A DNA stretch of 64,000 nt. It comes from Aestuariirhabdus litorea. Lineage in GTDB: Bacteria; Pseudomonadota; Gammaproteobacteria; Pseudomonadales; Aestuariirhabdaceae. The stretch covers positions 1,302,001-1,366,000 of the forward strand of contig NZ_QWEZ01000001.1 of the NCBI RefSeq assembly GCF_003864255.1. The letters run 5' to 3'. Under the pieces are notes generated by a model, which made no database searches, was not told the origin of the DNA, and saw only the letters and a program-made list of their open reading frames with translations. Shown here one piece after another: positions 50,635-62,996 of this stretch (within the stretch, counting starts at the first letter, position 1; each line of letters begins with the position of its first letter). A program made the position numbers and the translations under genes.

Positions 50635-51576
50635 ATGAGCAGTCATATAGCCTTTGTATTTCCGGGGCAGGGCTCCCAACAAGTTGGCATGCTTGCCGAC
50701 CTCCACGATCAGGAGCCCGTTGTCCGCGATACCTTCTCCGAAGCCTCCGATGCACTCGGGATCGACCTATCCGGCCTTATCCTGCAAGGACCTGCAGAGC
50801 AGCTGAACTCCACCGAAATCACCCAGCCCGCACTGCTCACCTGCAGTGTTGCGCTGTGGCGCCTGTGGCAACAGCGCAGCGAACTGCGCCCTGGCTACAT
50901 GGCCGGTCATAGCCTGGGCGAATATTCAGCCCTGGTCTGCGCCGGCAGCATGGGTTTTGCCGATGCGATTCGCGTGGTTAACCTGCGCGGTCAATTGATG
51001 CAAAAAGCGGTACCGGCGGGAGAGGGGGCCATGGCCGCTATTCTCGGACTGACCGACGACGATGTTCGCGCCGCCTGCGAGCAAGCAGCCAATGGCGACA
51101 TCGTCAGTGCCGTTAACTACAACTCGCCGGGCCAGGTTGTGATCGCCGGCAGCAGTGCGGCGGTCGAGCGCGCCATCAGTAACTGCAAGGAGGCGGGTGC
51201 CAAGCGTGCATTGCCGCTGCCCGTTAGCGTCCCGTCCCACTGCGCCCTGATGAAGCCGGCAGCCGAGCAGCTGGCTGAGACCCTCAACCAGATCCCTCTG
51301 GTCTCACCGCAAATTCCCGTTGTGCAGAACGTTGCTGCACGGGTCGCCAGCAGCCCTGAGCAGGTAAGGGAAAGCCTTTTGCAGCAGCTCTATAGCCCGG
51401 TACTCTGGGTGGACAGCATGCAGATGCTGGCCAACAACGGTGTGACGCTGTTGCTGGAGTGCGGCCCCGGAAAAGTGCTTTCCGGCCTCGCCAAGCGCAT
51501 TGATCGTAACTTGAATGCTGTCTCAATGGAGAGTGCAGACGCCTTCAAAAAGGCGCTGGAAACTGCTTCGTTATAA
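50635..51576 (+). CDS. fabD: Malonyl-CoA:ACP transacylase FabD
   Basis: A 313-residue transacylase loading malonyl groups on ACP. The catalytic Ser is S93 in GHSLGEYSAL and the His is H202 in VPSHCALM. The opening AFVFPGQGSQ is standard. The ATG at 50635 fits homologues; an in-frame GTG at 50617 would add six residues. A 154 bp gap separates it from plsX and may hold a promoter (TATACT at about 50534). Confidence 0.96.
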   Translation: MSSHIAFVFPGQGSQQVGMLADLHDQEPVVRDTFSEASDALGIDLSGLILQGPAEQLNSTEITQPALLTCSVALWRLWQQRSELRPGYMAGHSLGEYSALVCAGSMGFADAIRVVNLRGQLMQKAVPAGEGAMAAILGLTDDDVRAACEQAANGDIVSAVNYNSPGQVVIAGSSAAVERAISNCKEAGAKRALPLPVSVPSHCALMKPAAEQLAETLNQIPLVSPQIPVVQNVAARVASSPEQVRESLLQQLYSPVLWVDSMQMLANNGVTLLLECGPGKVLSGLAKRIDRNLNAVSMESADAFKKALETASL

Positions 51577-51599
51577 CTTTAACTCTAGGTAGCAACCTT

Positions 51600-52343
51600 A
51601 TGAATCTGAATGGAAAAATAGCCCTGGTCACTGGCGCTAGTCGTGGCATTGGCCAGGCGATCGCCCTGCAGCTGGGCAAGCTTGGCGCCACCGTAGTGGG
51701 TACCGCAACCAGTGATGCAGGCGCAGAAAAAATCGCCGCCACACTCGCTGAAAACGGCGTCACCGGAACCGGAATGACTCTGGACGTCTGCGATGACCAG
51801 TCCATCGATACCCTGATCAAGGCGATTACCGAACAGTTTGGTGCCCCGCTGATTCTGGTGAACAATGCCGGCATCACCCAGGACAACATCCTGATGCGCA
51901 TGAAAGACGCCCAGTGGGATGACGTGATCAGTACCAATCTCAGCTCCATCTATAAGCTGAGCAAGGCCTGCCTGCGAGGAATGACCAAGGCGCGTTGGGG
52001 TCGCATCATCAATATCAGCTCGGTTGTGGGCTCCATGGGTAACCTGGGACAAACCAACTATGCGGCAGCCAAGGCCGGGGTAGAGGGCTTTAGTCGCTCT
52101 CTGGCACGTGAAATCGGTTCCCGCGGCATCACCGTAAACTCGGTGGCGCCCGGCTTCATCGATACCGATATGACCAAGGATCTTCCCGAGGATCATAAAA
52201 CCCACCTGCTGGCACAGATTCCCGCTGCGCGACTCGGCAAGCCCGAAGAGATTGCCGCCGCCGTTGCTTTTTTAGCCAGCGAAGGGGGCGGTTATGTCAC
52301 CGGTGAAACCCTGCACGTGAATGGCGGCATGTACATGAGCTAA
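51600..52343 (+). CDS. fabG: 3-oxoacyl-ACP reductase FabG
   Basis: A 247-residue NADPH-dependent short-chain reductase of fatty-acid elongation. It has the cofactor loop TGASRGIG, the catalytic S141, Y154 and K158 (SVVGSMGNLGQTNYAAAKAG) and the NNAG motif. It follows fabD after 23 bp. Confidence 0.97.
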   Translation: MNLNGKIALVTGASRGIGQAIALQLGKLGATVVGTATSDAGAEKIAATLAENGVTGTGMTLDVCDDQSIDTLIKAITEQFGAPLILVNNAGITQDNILMRMKDAQWDDVISTNLSSIYKLSKACLRGMTKARWGRIINISSVVGSMGNLGQTNYAAAKAGVEGFSRSLAREIGSRGITVNSVAPGFIDTDMTKDLPEDHKTHLLAQIPAARLGKPEEIAAAVAFLASEGGGYVTGETLHVNGGMYMS

Positions 52344-52425
52344 CCGTTCCCGGGCGGTTTGATTCTTTTTTAACCAAAATCACTACCGATTCGATGGATA
52401 TTTGGTTAGATTACGTAACACCCGC

Positions 52426-52453
52426 TTGAAATGGCAGTTATCGTTTATATAAA
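52426..52453 (+). promoter_or_regulatory. Probable acpP promoter
   Basis: TTGAAA (52426-52431), 16 bp spacer, TATAAA (52448-52453) in an AT-rich stretch 55 bp before the acpP start. A strong separate promoter is expected because ACP is among the most abundant cell proteins. Confidence 0.7.
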
Positions 52454-52507
52454 ATTAGCCCGCGACCTTAGAAGTCGACCGAATTCTCAATAGGAGTTAA
52501 ACAAGGT

Positions 52508-52741
52508 ATGAGTACCATCGAAGAACGCGTCAAAAAGATTGTTTGCGAACAACTTGGCGTAAAAGAAGAAGAAGTTAACAACAGCTCGTCGTTCGTAGAA
52601 GACCTTGGCGCTGACTCTCTGGACACAGTAGAGCTGGTAATGGCTTTGGAAGAGGAGTTCGAGACCGAAATCCCTGATGAAGAAGCTGAAAAGATTACCA
52701 CTGTCCAGGAAGCCATCGATTACGTTATTGCTCACCAGTAA
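52508..52741 (+). CDS. acpP: Acyl carrier protein
   Basis: A 77-residue acidic protein that carries acyl chains on phosphopantetheine attached to S37 in [12 protein letters not shown]. Shine-Dalgarno AGGAG is at 52492-52496. It has its own promoter and a terminator-like hairpin after it, so it is partly uncoupled from the fab genes on either side. Confidence 0.99.
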   Translation: MSTIEERVKKIVCEQLGVKEEEVNNSSSFVEDLGADSLDTVELVMALEEEFETEIPDEEAEKITTVQEAIDYVIAHQ

Positions 52742-52761
52742 TCAACGTTTTGCTTCTGTGG

Positions 52762-52796
52762 AAAGCCGCCCTACGCTGTAGTGCGGCTTTTCTTTT
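52762..52796 (+). terminator. Terminator between acpP and fabF
   Basis: AAAGCCGC (52762-52769) pairs with GCGGCTTT (52783-52790), the stem continuing as CTAC-GCT-GTAG across one mismatch. A T-rich tail follows. It should set a high acpP to fabF ratio. Confidence 0.88.
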
Positions 52797-52847
52797 GTTT
52801 ACAGGGTAAAAAACACCCTGCGTGGTTGGAGTAAGGAGACGGACGCA

Positions 52848-54092
52848 GTGACACGTCGGCGCGTAGTTGTTACCGGGCTGGGTATGCTCAGCCCACTGGG
52901 ATCATCGGTAAAATCGAGCTGGGACGCCGTACTGGCCGGTCGCAGCGGAATCGGGATGATTGAGCATTTTGATGCTTCCGCCTACAGCACCCGGATCTGC
53001 GGGCTCGTAGAGGGATTCGATGTAACCGATTACATGGCGGCCAAGGATGCGCGCAAGATAGACGTCTTTATGCAGTATGGCATTGCCGCTGCTGCCCAGG
53101 CGATCGAAGACTCCGGTATCCAGATCACTGAGACCAATGCCCGCCGGGCTGGCGTGGCGATGGGCTCAGGCATCGGCGGTTTAAGCATGATTGAAGATAA
53201 CGTCAAGCTTCTTGCCAGTAGTGGCGCTCGACGCATCTCTCCCTTTTTTGTCCCCGGCGCGATCATCAACATGATCAGTGGCCGCCTATCGATCATGTAT
53301 GGTCTCAAGGGACCTAACTACGCCATCACCACTGCCTGCACCACCGGCACCCACTGCATCGGAATGGCGGCCCGCAACATCGCTTACGGCGAGGCGGACA
53401 TCATGGTTGCCGGCGGTGCCGAGAAAGCCTCCTGCGAGCTCGGTATGGCCGGTTTCGCAGCCGCCAGGGCACTCTCTACCCGCAACGATGACCCGGCCGC
53501 AGCCAGTCGTCCCTGGGATCAGGATCGTGATGGCTTTGTGCTGGGTGATGGCGCCGGAGCCCTGGTGCTTGAAGAGTATGAGCACGCCCTCAAGCGAGGA
53601 GCAAAGATCTACGCCGAGCTCAAAGGCTTCGGCATGAGTGGTGATGCCTTCCATATGACGGCCCCGCCAGAGAGCGGTGAAGGTGCGGCAGCCTCCATGC
53701 TCAACGCTATAGAGGATGCGGCACTGGAGCCCGCTCAAATCGATTACATCAACGCCCACGGCACTTCGACCCCCGCCGGAGACATTGCCGAAAGCAGGGC
53801 CGTCGAGTCGATTATGGGCGACCACGCACAACGTGTGGCCGTCAGCTCCACAAAATCGATGATTGGTCATCTTTTAGGGGCCGCGGGCGCTGTTGAAGCC
53901 ATTTTCAGCATTCTCTCCATCCGTGACCAGGTTGCGCCCCCCACCATTAACCTGGATAACCCGGGGGAGGGCTGTGTGCTGGACTACGTGCCCCATAAGG
54001 CACGGGAGATGAAAATCGACCACGCACTCTCCAACTCCTTCGGCTTTGGCGGAACCAACGGCTCCCTGCTGTTTTCTCGTATTCAAAGCTGA
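52848..54092 (+). CDS. fabF: 3-oxoacyl-ACP synthase II FabF
   Basis: A 414-residue condensing enzyme of fatty-acid elongation. The nucleophile is C164 in TTACTTGTH, with the two His in NAHGTSTP and [11 protein letters not shown]. The GTG start has AAGGAG in front. It overlaps pabC by one base. Confidence 0.97.
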   Translation: MTRRRVVVTGLGMLSPLGSSVKSSWDAVLAGRSGIGMIEHFDASAYSTRICGLVEGFDVTDYMAAKDARKIDVFMQYGIAAAAQAIEDSGIQITETNARRAGVAMGSGIGGLSMIEDNVKLLASSGARRISPFFVPGAIINMISGRLSIMYGLKGPNYAITTACTTGTHCIGMAARNIAYGEADIMVAGGAEKASCELGMAGFAAARALSTRNDDPAAASRPWDQDRDGFVLGDGAGALVLEEYEHALKRGAKIYAELKGFGMSGDAFHMTAPPESGEGAAASMLNAIEDAALEPAQIDYINAHGTSTPAGDIAESRAVESIMGDHAQRVAVSSTKSMIGHLLGAAGAVEAIFSILSIRDQVAPPTINLDNPGEGCVLDYVPHKAREMKIDHALSNSFGFGGTNGSLLFSRIQS

Positions 54093-54912
54093 TGTCCCTG
54101 ACCTGGTTAAACGGAGAGCCCCGTACCGAGATTGGCATACTGGATCGCGGACTTGCCTACGGTGACGGGCTCTTCGAAACCATCCGTGTGGAAGCCGGAG
54201 AACCCCGTCTGCTTGAGCTTCATATCCAGCGCCTGAGCTCCGATGCCCGGCGTCTTGGAATCAAGCTCGAACCTCAGCGCCTTCGTTCTGAAATCAGGCA
54301 GTGCCTGAAGGCCAGTGAACTGACCCGCTGTATCCTCAAAGTGGTGGTCACACGGGGGGTAGGAGGTCGTGGATACAGTCCCGCAGACTGCATCAGCCCG
54401 TCGCGTATCATCGCCTGCTTTGACCCGCCCGAATACCCCGGCCAGCCCTCCGTTAACGGGGTTCGGCTGTTCGAATGCCAAACCCCGCTGGGACTGTCCC
54501 CAGCTCTCGCCGGCATGAAGCACCTCAACCGGCTTGAACAGGTTCTTGCCCGTGCCGAGTGGAGCAGCCCTGAGTATGCCGAAGGCTTAATGCTCGACCT
54601 CAACGGCTTTCCGGTCGAGGGTACCATGAGCAACCTGTTCCTGGCCTCCGGGGGAAGGCTGCTGACGCCGGACTTACGCCTTTGCGGTGTCGCTGGCGTC
54701 TGTCGCCAGTACATAATCAATCAGGCTCAGGCGTGGCAGCTGCCGCTGGAGATAGCTTCTTTTTCCTGCGCGGATATGGTGGCTGCGGATGAGGTATTTG
54801 TCTGTAATTCAGTCTTTGGGGTTTGGCCTGTGGTGGCCTGGGGCAACCACCAGTGGTCAATCGGCCCGCTCACACGAGCGGTTCAAAAGCGGGTAGGGGA
54901 GGCACTCAGCGA

Positions 54913-54916
<4 letters not shown>
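54092..54916 (+). CDS. pabC: Aminodeoxychorismate lyase PabC
   Basis: A 274-residue PLP enzyme that releases p-aminobenzoate for folate synthesis. The PLP lysine is K143 in GMKHLNRLEQ. It has the class IV aminotransferase motifs RGLAYGDGLFETI and EGTMSNLF. The place between fabF and mltG is conserved in gammaproteobacteria. It overlaps mltG by ATGA. Confidence 0.95.
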
Positions 54917-56587
<1,671 letters not shown>

Positions 56588-56588
56588 T

Positions 56589-57602
56589 ATGAACCCCCTG
56601 CACGGTGAGCCCAGACTTCACCCCTATCCCTGGCAAGCAGACCAGTGGCAGCGCCTCTGCGCGCAGCACCAGGAGGGGCGGCTTTCCCACGCCTACCTGC
56701 TGAAGGGGGCACCCGGGGTCGGTAAATTTGCCTTTGCCAGCGCCTTTGCGGGCTATGTCCTGTGCGAACAACCTGAAGGCGATGCCGCCTGTGGTGGTTG
56801 CAAAAGCTGCCACCTGTTTCGCTCAGGCGGGCATCCCGATCTACGGATTCTTCAACCCGAAGAGGGCGGCCGTGTAATCAAGGTCGATCAGGTGCGAGCG
56901 TTGATCGAATTTGCCTCAAAAACCGCCCAGCAGGGTGGCTATCGGGTGATTATCATCAATCCGGCCGAGGCGATGAATAGCAATTCCGCCAATGCCCTGC
57001 TTAAGTCGCTGGAGGAGCCCGGGGCCCAAACCCTGATCCTGCTGGTGACGGCCCGTCAGGGCGCCATGCTGGCGACCATCAACAGCCGCTGCCAGCAACT
57101 TCCTTTTACCCTGCCGCAGCGCCAGCAGAGCCTCGACTGGCTGGCAGGTCTCTCCAACGAGGAGAGCGACCAGCTCGAACTGCTGTTGGTGCTGGCTGAC
57201 GGGCAGCCACTCACCGCTTTACAGTTTGCTAATGAGCAGATGCTGAAGGAACGTGCACGCCTGATTGAGGAAATAGGCTCCATCACCAAAGGCAAACACT
57301 CCCCCATCGAGATTGCCCAGCGCTGGAAAGACCAGGACCTCCCTCGCTTGCTGGGGTGGGTTTCAGGCTGGGTTGCCGATATCCTGCGCCTGCAGCAGGG
57401 AGGGGAGGAGACGCCCCTCAATAACCCGGACCTCAGGGCCATGGCCACCTATATCGCAAAAAAGGCCAACACCCGGTCACTCTTTGAACTGCAGCAGTGG
57501 ATCAATGAGCAGCGGGCCCTCTGCCAGGGAGCAGGAAACCTCAACCGGCAGCTGCTGCTGGAGGATCTCCTGATACGCTGGCTGCATTTAACTCTCGGCT
57601 AA
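56589..57602 (+). CDS. holB: DNA polymerase III subunit delta'
   Basis: A 337-residue clamp-loader subunit. It has the zinc cysteines C59, C68, C71 and C74 at the family spacing. The P-loop region reads GAPGVGKF, lacking the Ser/Thr of a working Walker A, as expected for delta', which does not hydrolyse ATP. The SRC motif reads NSRCQQ. Next in the order tmk-holB-pilZ. Confidence 0.95.
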   Translation: MNPLHGEPRLHPYPWQADQWQRLCAQHQEGRLSHAYLLKGAPGVGKFAFASAFAGYVLCEQPEGDAACGGCKSCHLFRSGGHPDLRILQPEEGGRVIKVDQVRALIEFASKTAQQGGYRVIIINPAEAMNSNSANALLKSLEEPGAQTLILLVTARQGAMLATINSRCQQLPFTLPQRQQSLDWLAGLSNEESDQLELLLVLADGQPLTALQFANEQMLKERARLIEEIGSITKGKHSPIEIAQRWKDQDLPRLLGWVSGWVADILRLQQGGEETPLNNPDLRAMATYIAKKANTRSLFELQQWINEQRALCQGAGNLNRQLLLEDLLIRWLHLTLG

Positions 57603-57657
57603 AATAGTGAATAATGGCTGTGACCAATCACCTTTCTGATCGTGCTGCTGGATAATC

Positions 57658-58011
57658 ATGAACCAAGCCAAACCATCGCCCCGCAACGGAATACTGTCGC
57701 TGACCATCAAGGACAAAGCGGTACTTTACGCTGCCTACATGCCCTTTGTGAGTAATGGCGGCCTCTTTATACCGACCAACAAAAACTATGGGCTCGGTGA
57801 TGAGGTGTTTATGCTGCTCAACCTGATGGACGAGCCCGAAAAGATCCCCGTAGCGGGCAAAGTGGTCTGGGTTACTCCGCGGGGAGCCCAGGGCAACCGT
57901 GCTGCCGGCATAGGTGTGCAGTTCAATGAAAAGGATGAGATTGCCCGCAACAAGATTGAAACCTACCTCGCCGGCGCCCTCGAGTCGGACCGACCGACAC
58001 ATACCATGTAA
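57658..58011 (+). CDS. pilZ: Type IV pilus assembly protein PilZ
   Basis: A 117-residue protein, the founding PilZ type, needed for type IV pilus biogenesis. It has the conserved LSLTIKDKAVLYAAYMPFVSNGGLFIPT and GKVVWVTPRGAQGNRAAGIGVQF. It lacks the RxxxR and DxSxxG c-di-GMP motifs, as PilZ itself does. Its usual neighbour tatD is not downstream; a terminator and unrelated genes follow. Confidence 0.96.
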   Translation: MNQAKPSPRNGILSLTIKDKAVLYAAYMPFVSNGGLFIPTNKNYGLGDEVFMLLNLMDEPEKIPVAGKVVWVTPRGAQGNRAAGIGVQFNEKDEIARNKIETYLAGALESDRPTHTM

Positions 58012-58022
58012 TGGATATAAAG

Positions 58023-58050
58023 AACCCCGCCACTGGCGGGGTTTTATTTT
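58023..58050 (+). terminator. Terminator of the fatty-acid/pilZ operon
   Basis: AACCCCGCC (58023-58031), loop ACT, GGCGGGGTT (58035-58043), then TTATTTT. Strong on the plus strand; possibly also serves the converging aacS transcript. Confidence 0.92.
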
Positions 58051-58065
58051 AGGCCTTGCGCACGC

Positions 58066-60039
<1,974 letters not shown>

Positions 60040-60117
60040 GCATGTGTCCTTGAAATGGGGGGAGGGCTATGCCACCGGTTAGGCGGCTCCCGGCAGGGAG
60101 AAGACCACTCTATCACA

Positions 60118-60141
60118 GCTTACGCTTACGTAAAGGTAAGC
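60118..60141. promoter_or_regulatory. Imperfect 24 bp palindrome upstream of aacS (LiuR-like operator candidate)
   Basis: Outer arms GCTTAC and GTAAGC are perfect and the centre TTACGTAA is a perfect palindrome; only the GC/AG pair between them mismatches. On the minus strand CTTACC and GATAGA lie 20 bp apart around it, a spacing typical of MerR-activated promoters. The TTACG repeats resemble what I recall of LiuR sites, a MerR regulator of leucine catabolism whose regulon can include aacS. Identity is inference. Confidence 0.55.
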
Positions 60142-60161
60142 CGCACCGGGAGCACCGAGGG

Positions 60162-61085
60162 TTAAATCTGTACCCCTCCGCGACCAAACTCCTTGAGTGC
60201 CATGGCGGTGAGGAATGAGCGCATCCAGATGCTGGAGGCATCATGCTCAGAGTTATCGTGCCAGTAAAGATGACACTGCAAAGGATCCACTCCCTTGAAG
60301 GGGAGTTCAAGAACCCGAAGGTCAGGGTCATTGGCGACCAGGCTGTAGGGAATGGTCAACGCCATATCGGTTTTCTTCACCACCCGGGAGGCCATCAGGT
60401 TGTAGTTGGCTCGCAGGGCGATGCGCCGCTGCAACCCCAGTTTTCCGAGGGCAAGGTCGACGTAGCCCAGCCCGCTGCGGCGGCTGGAGACCTGGATATG
60501 GTCGAGGGCGAGGTACTGTTCAGGGGTGATGCTCTCCACCGACAACGGATGATCCTTGCGCAGCACGCAAACGTAGCGCTCTTCGTAGAGCTGGACATGG
60601 TGCAGCTGTTCGTCAAGCGGCAGGTTGGCGTCGATAACAAAGTCGAGGCGGCCACTGGCCAGCTCCTTGGAAGCCTCCCGCCGACGCACCTGAAAGCTTT
60701 CGATGCGGACCCTCGGCGCCACCTTGGCAAGGCCGGAAAACATTGCTGGCAGAAAGAGCGCCTCAGTCAGGTCGCCCATGCTGAAGCGGAACAGCTTATC
60801 CGCCTTGGCGGGCACAAACTCGTTGCCATGCTGCACGCTGTTGCGCATCAGCTGCAGCGACTGGCGGATGGCGCCGATGATATTTTGCGCCAGGGGGGTA
60901 GGCACCATCCCCTGGGAGGAGCGGATAAAAAGCTGGTCATCAAAGGTATCGCGCAGGCGGGAGAGGGCATTACTGACCGCCGGCTGGGTAATTCCGACCA
61001 CCTGCCCGGCCCGGGTCAGGTTACCTTCGTTGTAGATCGCTTCAAACACCACAAAGAGGTTGAGATCGATATCGCTGAGGTTCAT
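60162..61085 (-). CDS. LysR-family transcriptional regulator
   Basis: A 307-residue regulator. The N-terminal winged helix-turn-helix (DLNLFVVFEAIYNEGNLTRAGQVVGITQPAVSNALSRLR) is of the NodD/PA0477-like type, followed by a periplasmic-binding-like effector domain. The ATG at 61085 fits homologues; an upstream in-frame ATG at 61100 would add five residues. It is on the same strand as aacS and just after xthA, so either may be a target. Effector unknown. Confidence 0.92.
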   Translation of the reverse strand: MNLSDIDLNLFVVFEAIYNEGNLTRAGQVVGITQPAVSNALSRLRDTFDDQLFIRSSQGMVPTPLAQNIIGAIRQSLQLMRNSVQHGNEFVPAKADKLFRFSMGDLTEALFLPAMFSGLAKVAPRVRIESFQVRRREASKELASGRLDFVIDANLPLDEQLHHVQLYEERYVCVLRKDHPLSVESITPEQYLALDHIQVSSRRSGLGYVDLALGKLGLQRRIALRANYNLMASRVVKKTDMALTIPYSLVANDPDLRVLELPFKGVDPLQCHLYWHDNSEHDASSIWMRSFLTAMALKEFGRGGVQI

Positions 61086-61099
61086 AGCAGTGCTCCGCA

Positions 61100-61915
61100 C
61101 TAAGAGGCAAAATGGACAATGACGGGGCAGTGGTCGGAGGGTTTCTCCATCGCCCGGATTTCATAATCGATCAGAGCCTCGGTGCACTGCGCACTCAGGG
61201 CCGGGGTGGCGAGCAGGGTATCGATCCTGAGTCCACGCCGCGGCGTATCATCAAAGCCGCGGCTACGGTAATCAAACCAGCTGTAATGGTCGGTAGCATC
61301 AGGGTGAAGCGCCCGGTAGCAGTCCTCCAGCCCCCACCCCATCAAGCGCTGATACCACTCGCGCTCCTCGGGCAAAAAACTGCACTTGCCAGTGCGCAGC
61401 CAGCGTTTGGCGTTGTCGGGGCCGATACCGATATCGGCGTCCGTCGGGGAGATGTTGAAATCCCCCATCACCAACAGTCGCTCCTGGGGCTGATGATACG
61501 TTTCCAGATAATGCTGGAGGTCGGCGTAGAAGCGCTCTTTAGCCGGAAACTTGATCGCGTGGGAGCGGTTATCCCCCTGGGGAAAATAGCCGTTGAGCAC
61601 CATTAAGGGCTGGTGCCCCTCAATCCGGTATTCGGCCATGATCATTCGGCGCTGGGCATTGGGCTCATCCCCGGGAAACCCCTTAATCACCTTAAGCGGA
61701 GCGGTCCGGCTCAACAGGGCGACTCCGTAATGCCCCTTCTGGCCATGGATTTCGGCGTGATAGCCCATCTCTGCGATCGCCTCGATGGGGAACTCGTTAT
61801 CGACCACCTTGCTTTCCTGAATACCGATCACGTCGGGCTGGTGACGATCCACCAAAGCCTGCAGTTGATGAAGGCGTGCGCGTATACCATTGACGTTAAA
61901 TGAGACCAATTTCAT
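61100..61915 (-). CDS. xthA: Exodeoxyribonuclease III
   Basis: A 271-residue AP endonuclease and 3'-exonuclease of base excision repair. It has [19 protein letters not shown] (metal Glu), [13 protein letters not shown] and the catalytic His in [10 protein letters not shown]. The stop lies 14 bp before the LysR start, so they are probably cotranscribed. Confidence 0.96.
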   Translation of the reverse strand: MKLVSFNVNGIRARLHQLQALVDRHQPDVIGIQESKVVDNEFPIEAIAEMGYHAEIHGQKGHYGVALLSRTAPLKVIKGFPGDEPNAQRRMIMAEYRIEGHQPLMVLNGYFPQGDNRSHAIKFPAKERFYADLQHYLETYHQPQERLLVMGDFNISPTDADIGIGPDNAKRWLRTGKCSFLPEEREWYQRLMGWGLEDCYRALHPDATDHYSWFDYRSRGFDDTPRRGLRIDTLLATPALSAQCTEALIDYEIRAMEKPSDHCPVIVHFAS

Positions 61916-62103
61916 ATTTTTTCCGAGTGTAATCCAGGATGCAAAACAGACATGAAATCAGAAGCTTACCACACAACTCCAAGCCAATACCGTACCTTTG
62001 GCAGAAAACAGGGCAGGGGGGATTGGTCAACCGGGGATCCTTTTGCTAGGTTAAATATCACACAATCGCTCAACAACCTGACCCCGGAGCGGAGGTAATG
62101 CCC

Positions 62104-62748
62104 ATGCAAGGCACCCAGTCCCATGGTACCCCCCAGAATGTACAGATCATCCAGCTCAACCTGAGCTGGAAACGCGAGGCGCGCGCCGTCCTGTTCAATG
62201 CCTATCGGGAGTGCCCCCTTTACCAGCGGCTCTTCTCCTCCGAAGTGGAAGGCTTTGTACAGCGATTACGCAGTGGTATCCGGGAGATGTGCAGTATCTA
62301 CTTCGACTCCGACGACCTTATTCTGGGGTTACTGGTGAATGATCGACTGAGCGGTGTCGCGGTACTTTGCCCCCCCAATCGCAAACGGCTGGCCGACATC
62401 TTCAGCTGGCGTTGGAAGATGTTTCTCACCGCCGGGTTTGGCTGTACCGAGCGAATCAACGAGTACCAGGCGCGGGTCGCCAACCACTTGCACAACTGTT
62501 ACCAGGTCCCCCTGATCGGCATCAACGCCGAACAGCGCCACCTGGGGCTGGGTAAGCAGCTGTTCGACGAGATTCATCGCCAGGTTGAAAGCGACCGGAG
62601 TGCCCGTGGCGTGGTTATAGATACTGCCAACCCCTATTACCTCGACTACTTCGCCGCCCAGGGCTACCAGGTGATCGAAACACTGTCGATTGACGGGCTG
62701 GAGGAGAAGATCCTGTTGCGGCCCAACCCGGTTCGCCTGGTGCAGTAA
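62104..62748 (+). CDS. GNAT-family N-acetyltransferase
   Basis: A 214-residue acyl-CoA transferase. The acetyl-CoA loop is RHLGLGKQLFDEI and the C-terminal part (VVIDTANPYYLDYFAAQGYQVIETL) is typical of GNAT motif B. GGAGG at 62091-62095 is too near the ATG at 62098 but ideal for the ATG at 62104. Substrate unknown. It stands alone between xthA (divergent, 188 bp) and the small peptide gene. Confidence 0.88.
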   Translation: MQGTQSHGTPQNVQIIQLNLSWKREARAVLFNAYRECPLYQRLFSSEVEGFVQRLRSGIREMCSIYFDSDDLILGLLVNDRLSGVAVLCPPNRKRLADIFSWRWKMFLTAGFGCTERINEYQARVANHLHNCYQVPLIGINAEQRHLGLGKQLFDEIHRQVESDRSARGVVIDTANPYYLDYFAAQGYQVIETLSIDGLEEKILLRPNPVRLVQ

Positions 62749-62817
62749 CCTCACCCCCGGGGAGGTTCGCATAGGGGCCTAAGGGTTGGCCGCAAGCGGA
62801 TGGGTAGTTCTGCGAAT

Positions 62818-62844
62818 GGTTGCCAGCCGGCTTTGCTGGCAACC
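62818..62844 (+). repeat. Perfect 10 bp inverted repeat upstream of the small peptide gene
   Basis: GGTTGCCAGC (62818-62827), loop CGGCTTT, GCTGGCAACC (62835-62844). No T run follows. It could terminate the GNAT transcript weakly, or form a leader hairpin 15 bases before the Shine-Dalgarno of the next small gene. Confidence 0.8.
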
Positions 62845-62873
62845 TAGGCAATAACTACCGGAGGATACCCACC

Positions 62874-62963
62874 ATGTTGGTTTTCAGCCTTATCTTTATT
62901 GCCCTGACTGCGGCGCTGATGAGCATCGGCACACCGGCCTTTCTGCAAGTTGAAAAGCAGTAG
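62874..62963 (+). CDS. Candidate 29-residue single-helix membrane peptide
   Basis: ATG at 62874 with CGGAGGA at 62859-62865 at ideal spacing, 29 codons, TAG stop. The peptide (MLVFSLIFIALTAALMSIG, then a short tail ending VEKQ) is almost wholly one transmembrane helix. A hairpin lies upstream, and a GC-rich hairpin (GGGGGC/GCCCCC, 62963-62980) begins at the stop codon. Composition, Shine-Dalgarno and flanking structures support a real small protein. I do not recognise it. Confidence 0.6.
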   Translation: MLVFSLIFIALTAALMSIGTPAFLQVEKQ

Positions 62964-62996
62964 GGGGCTTTAACGCCCCCCGCCAGCAGCACCGGT

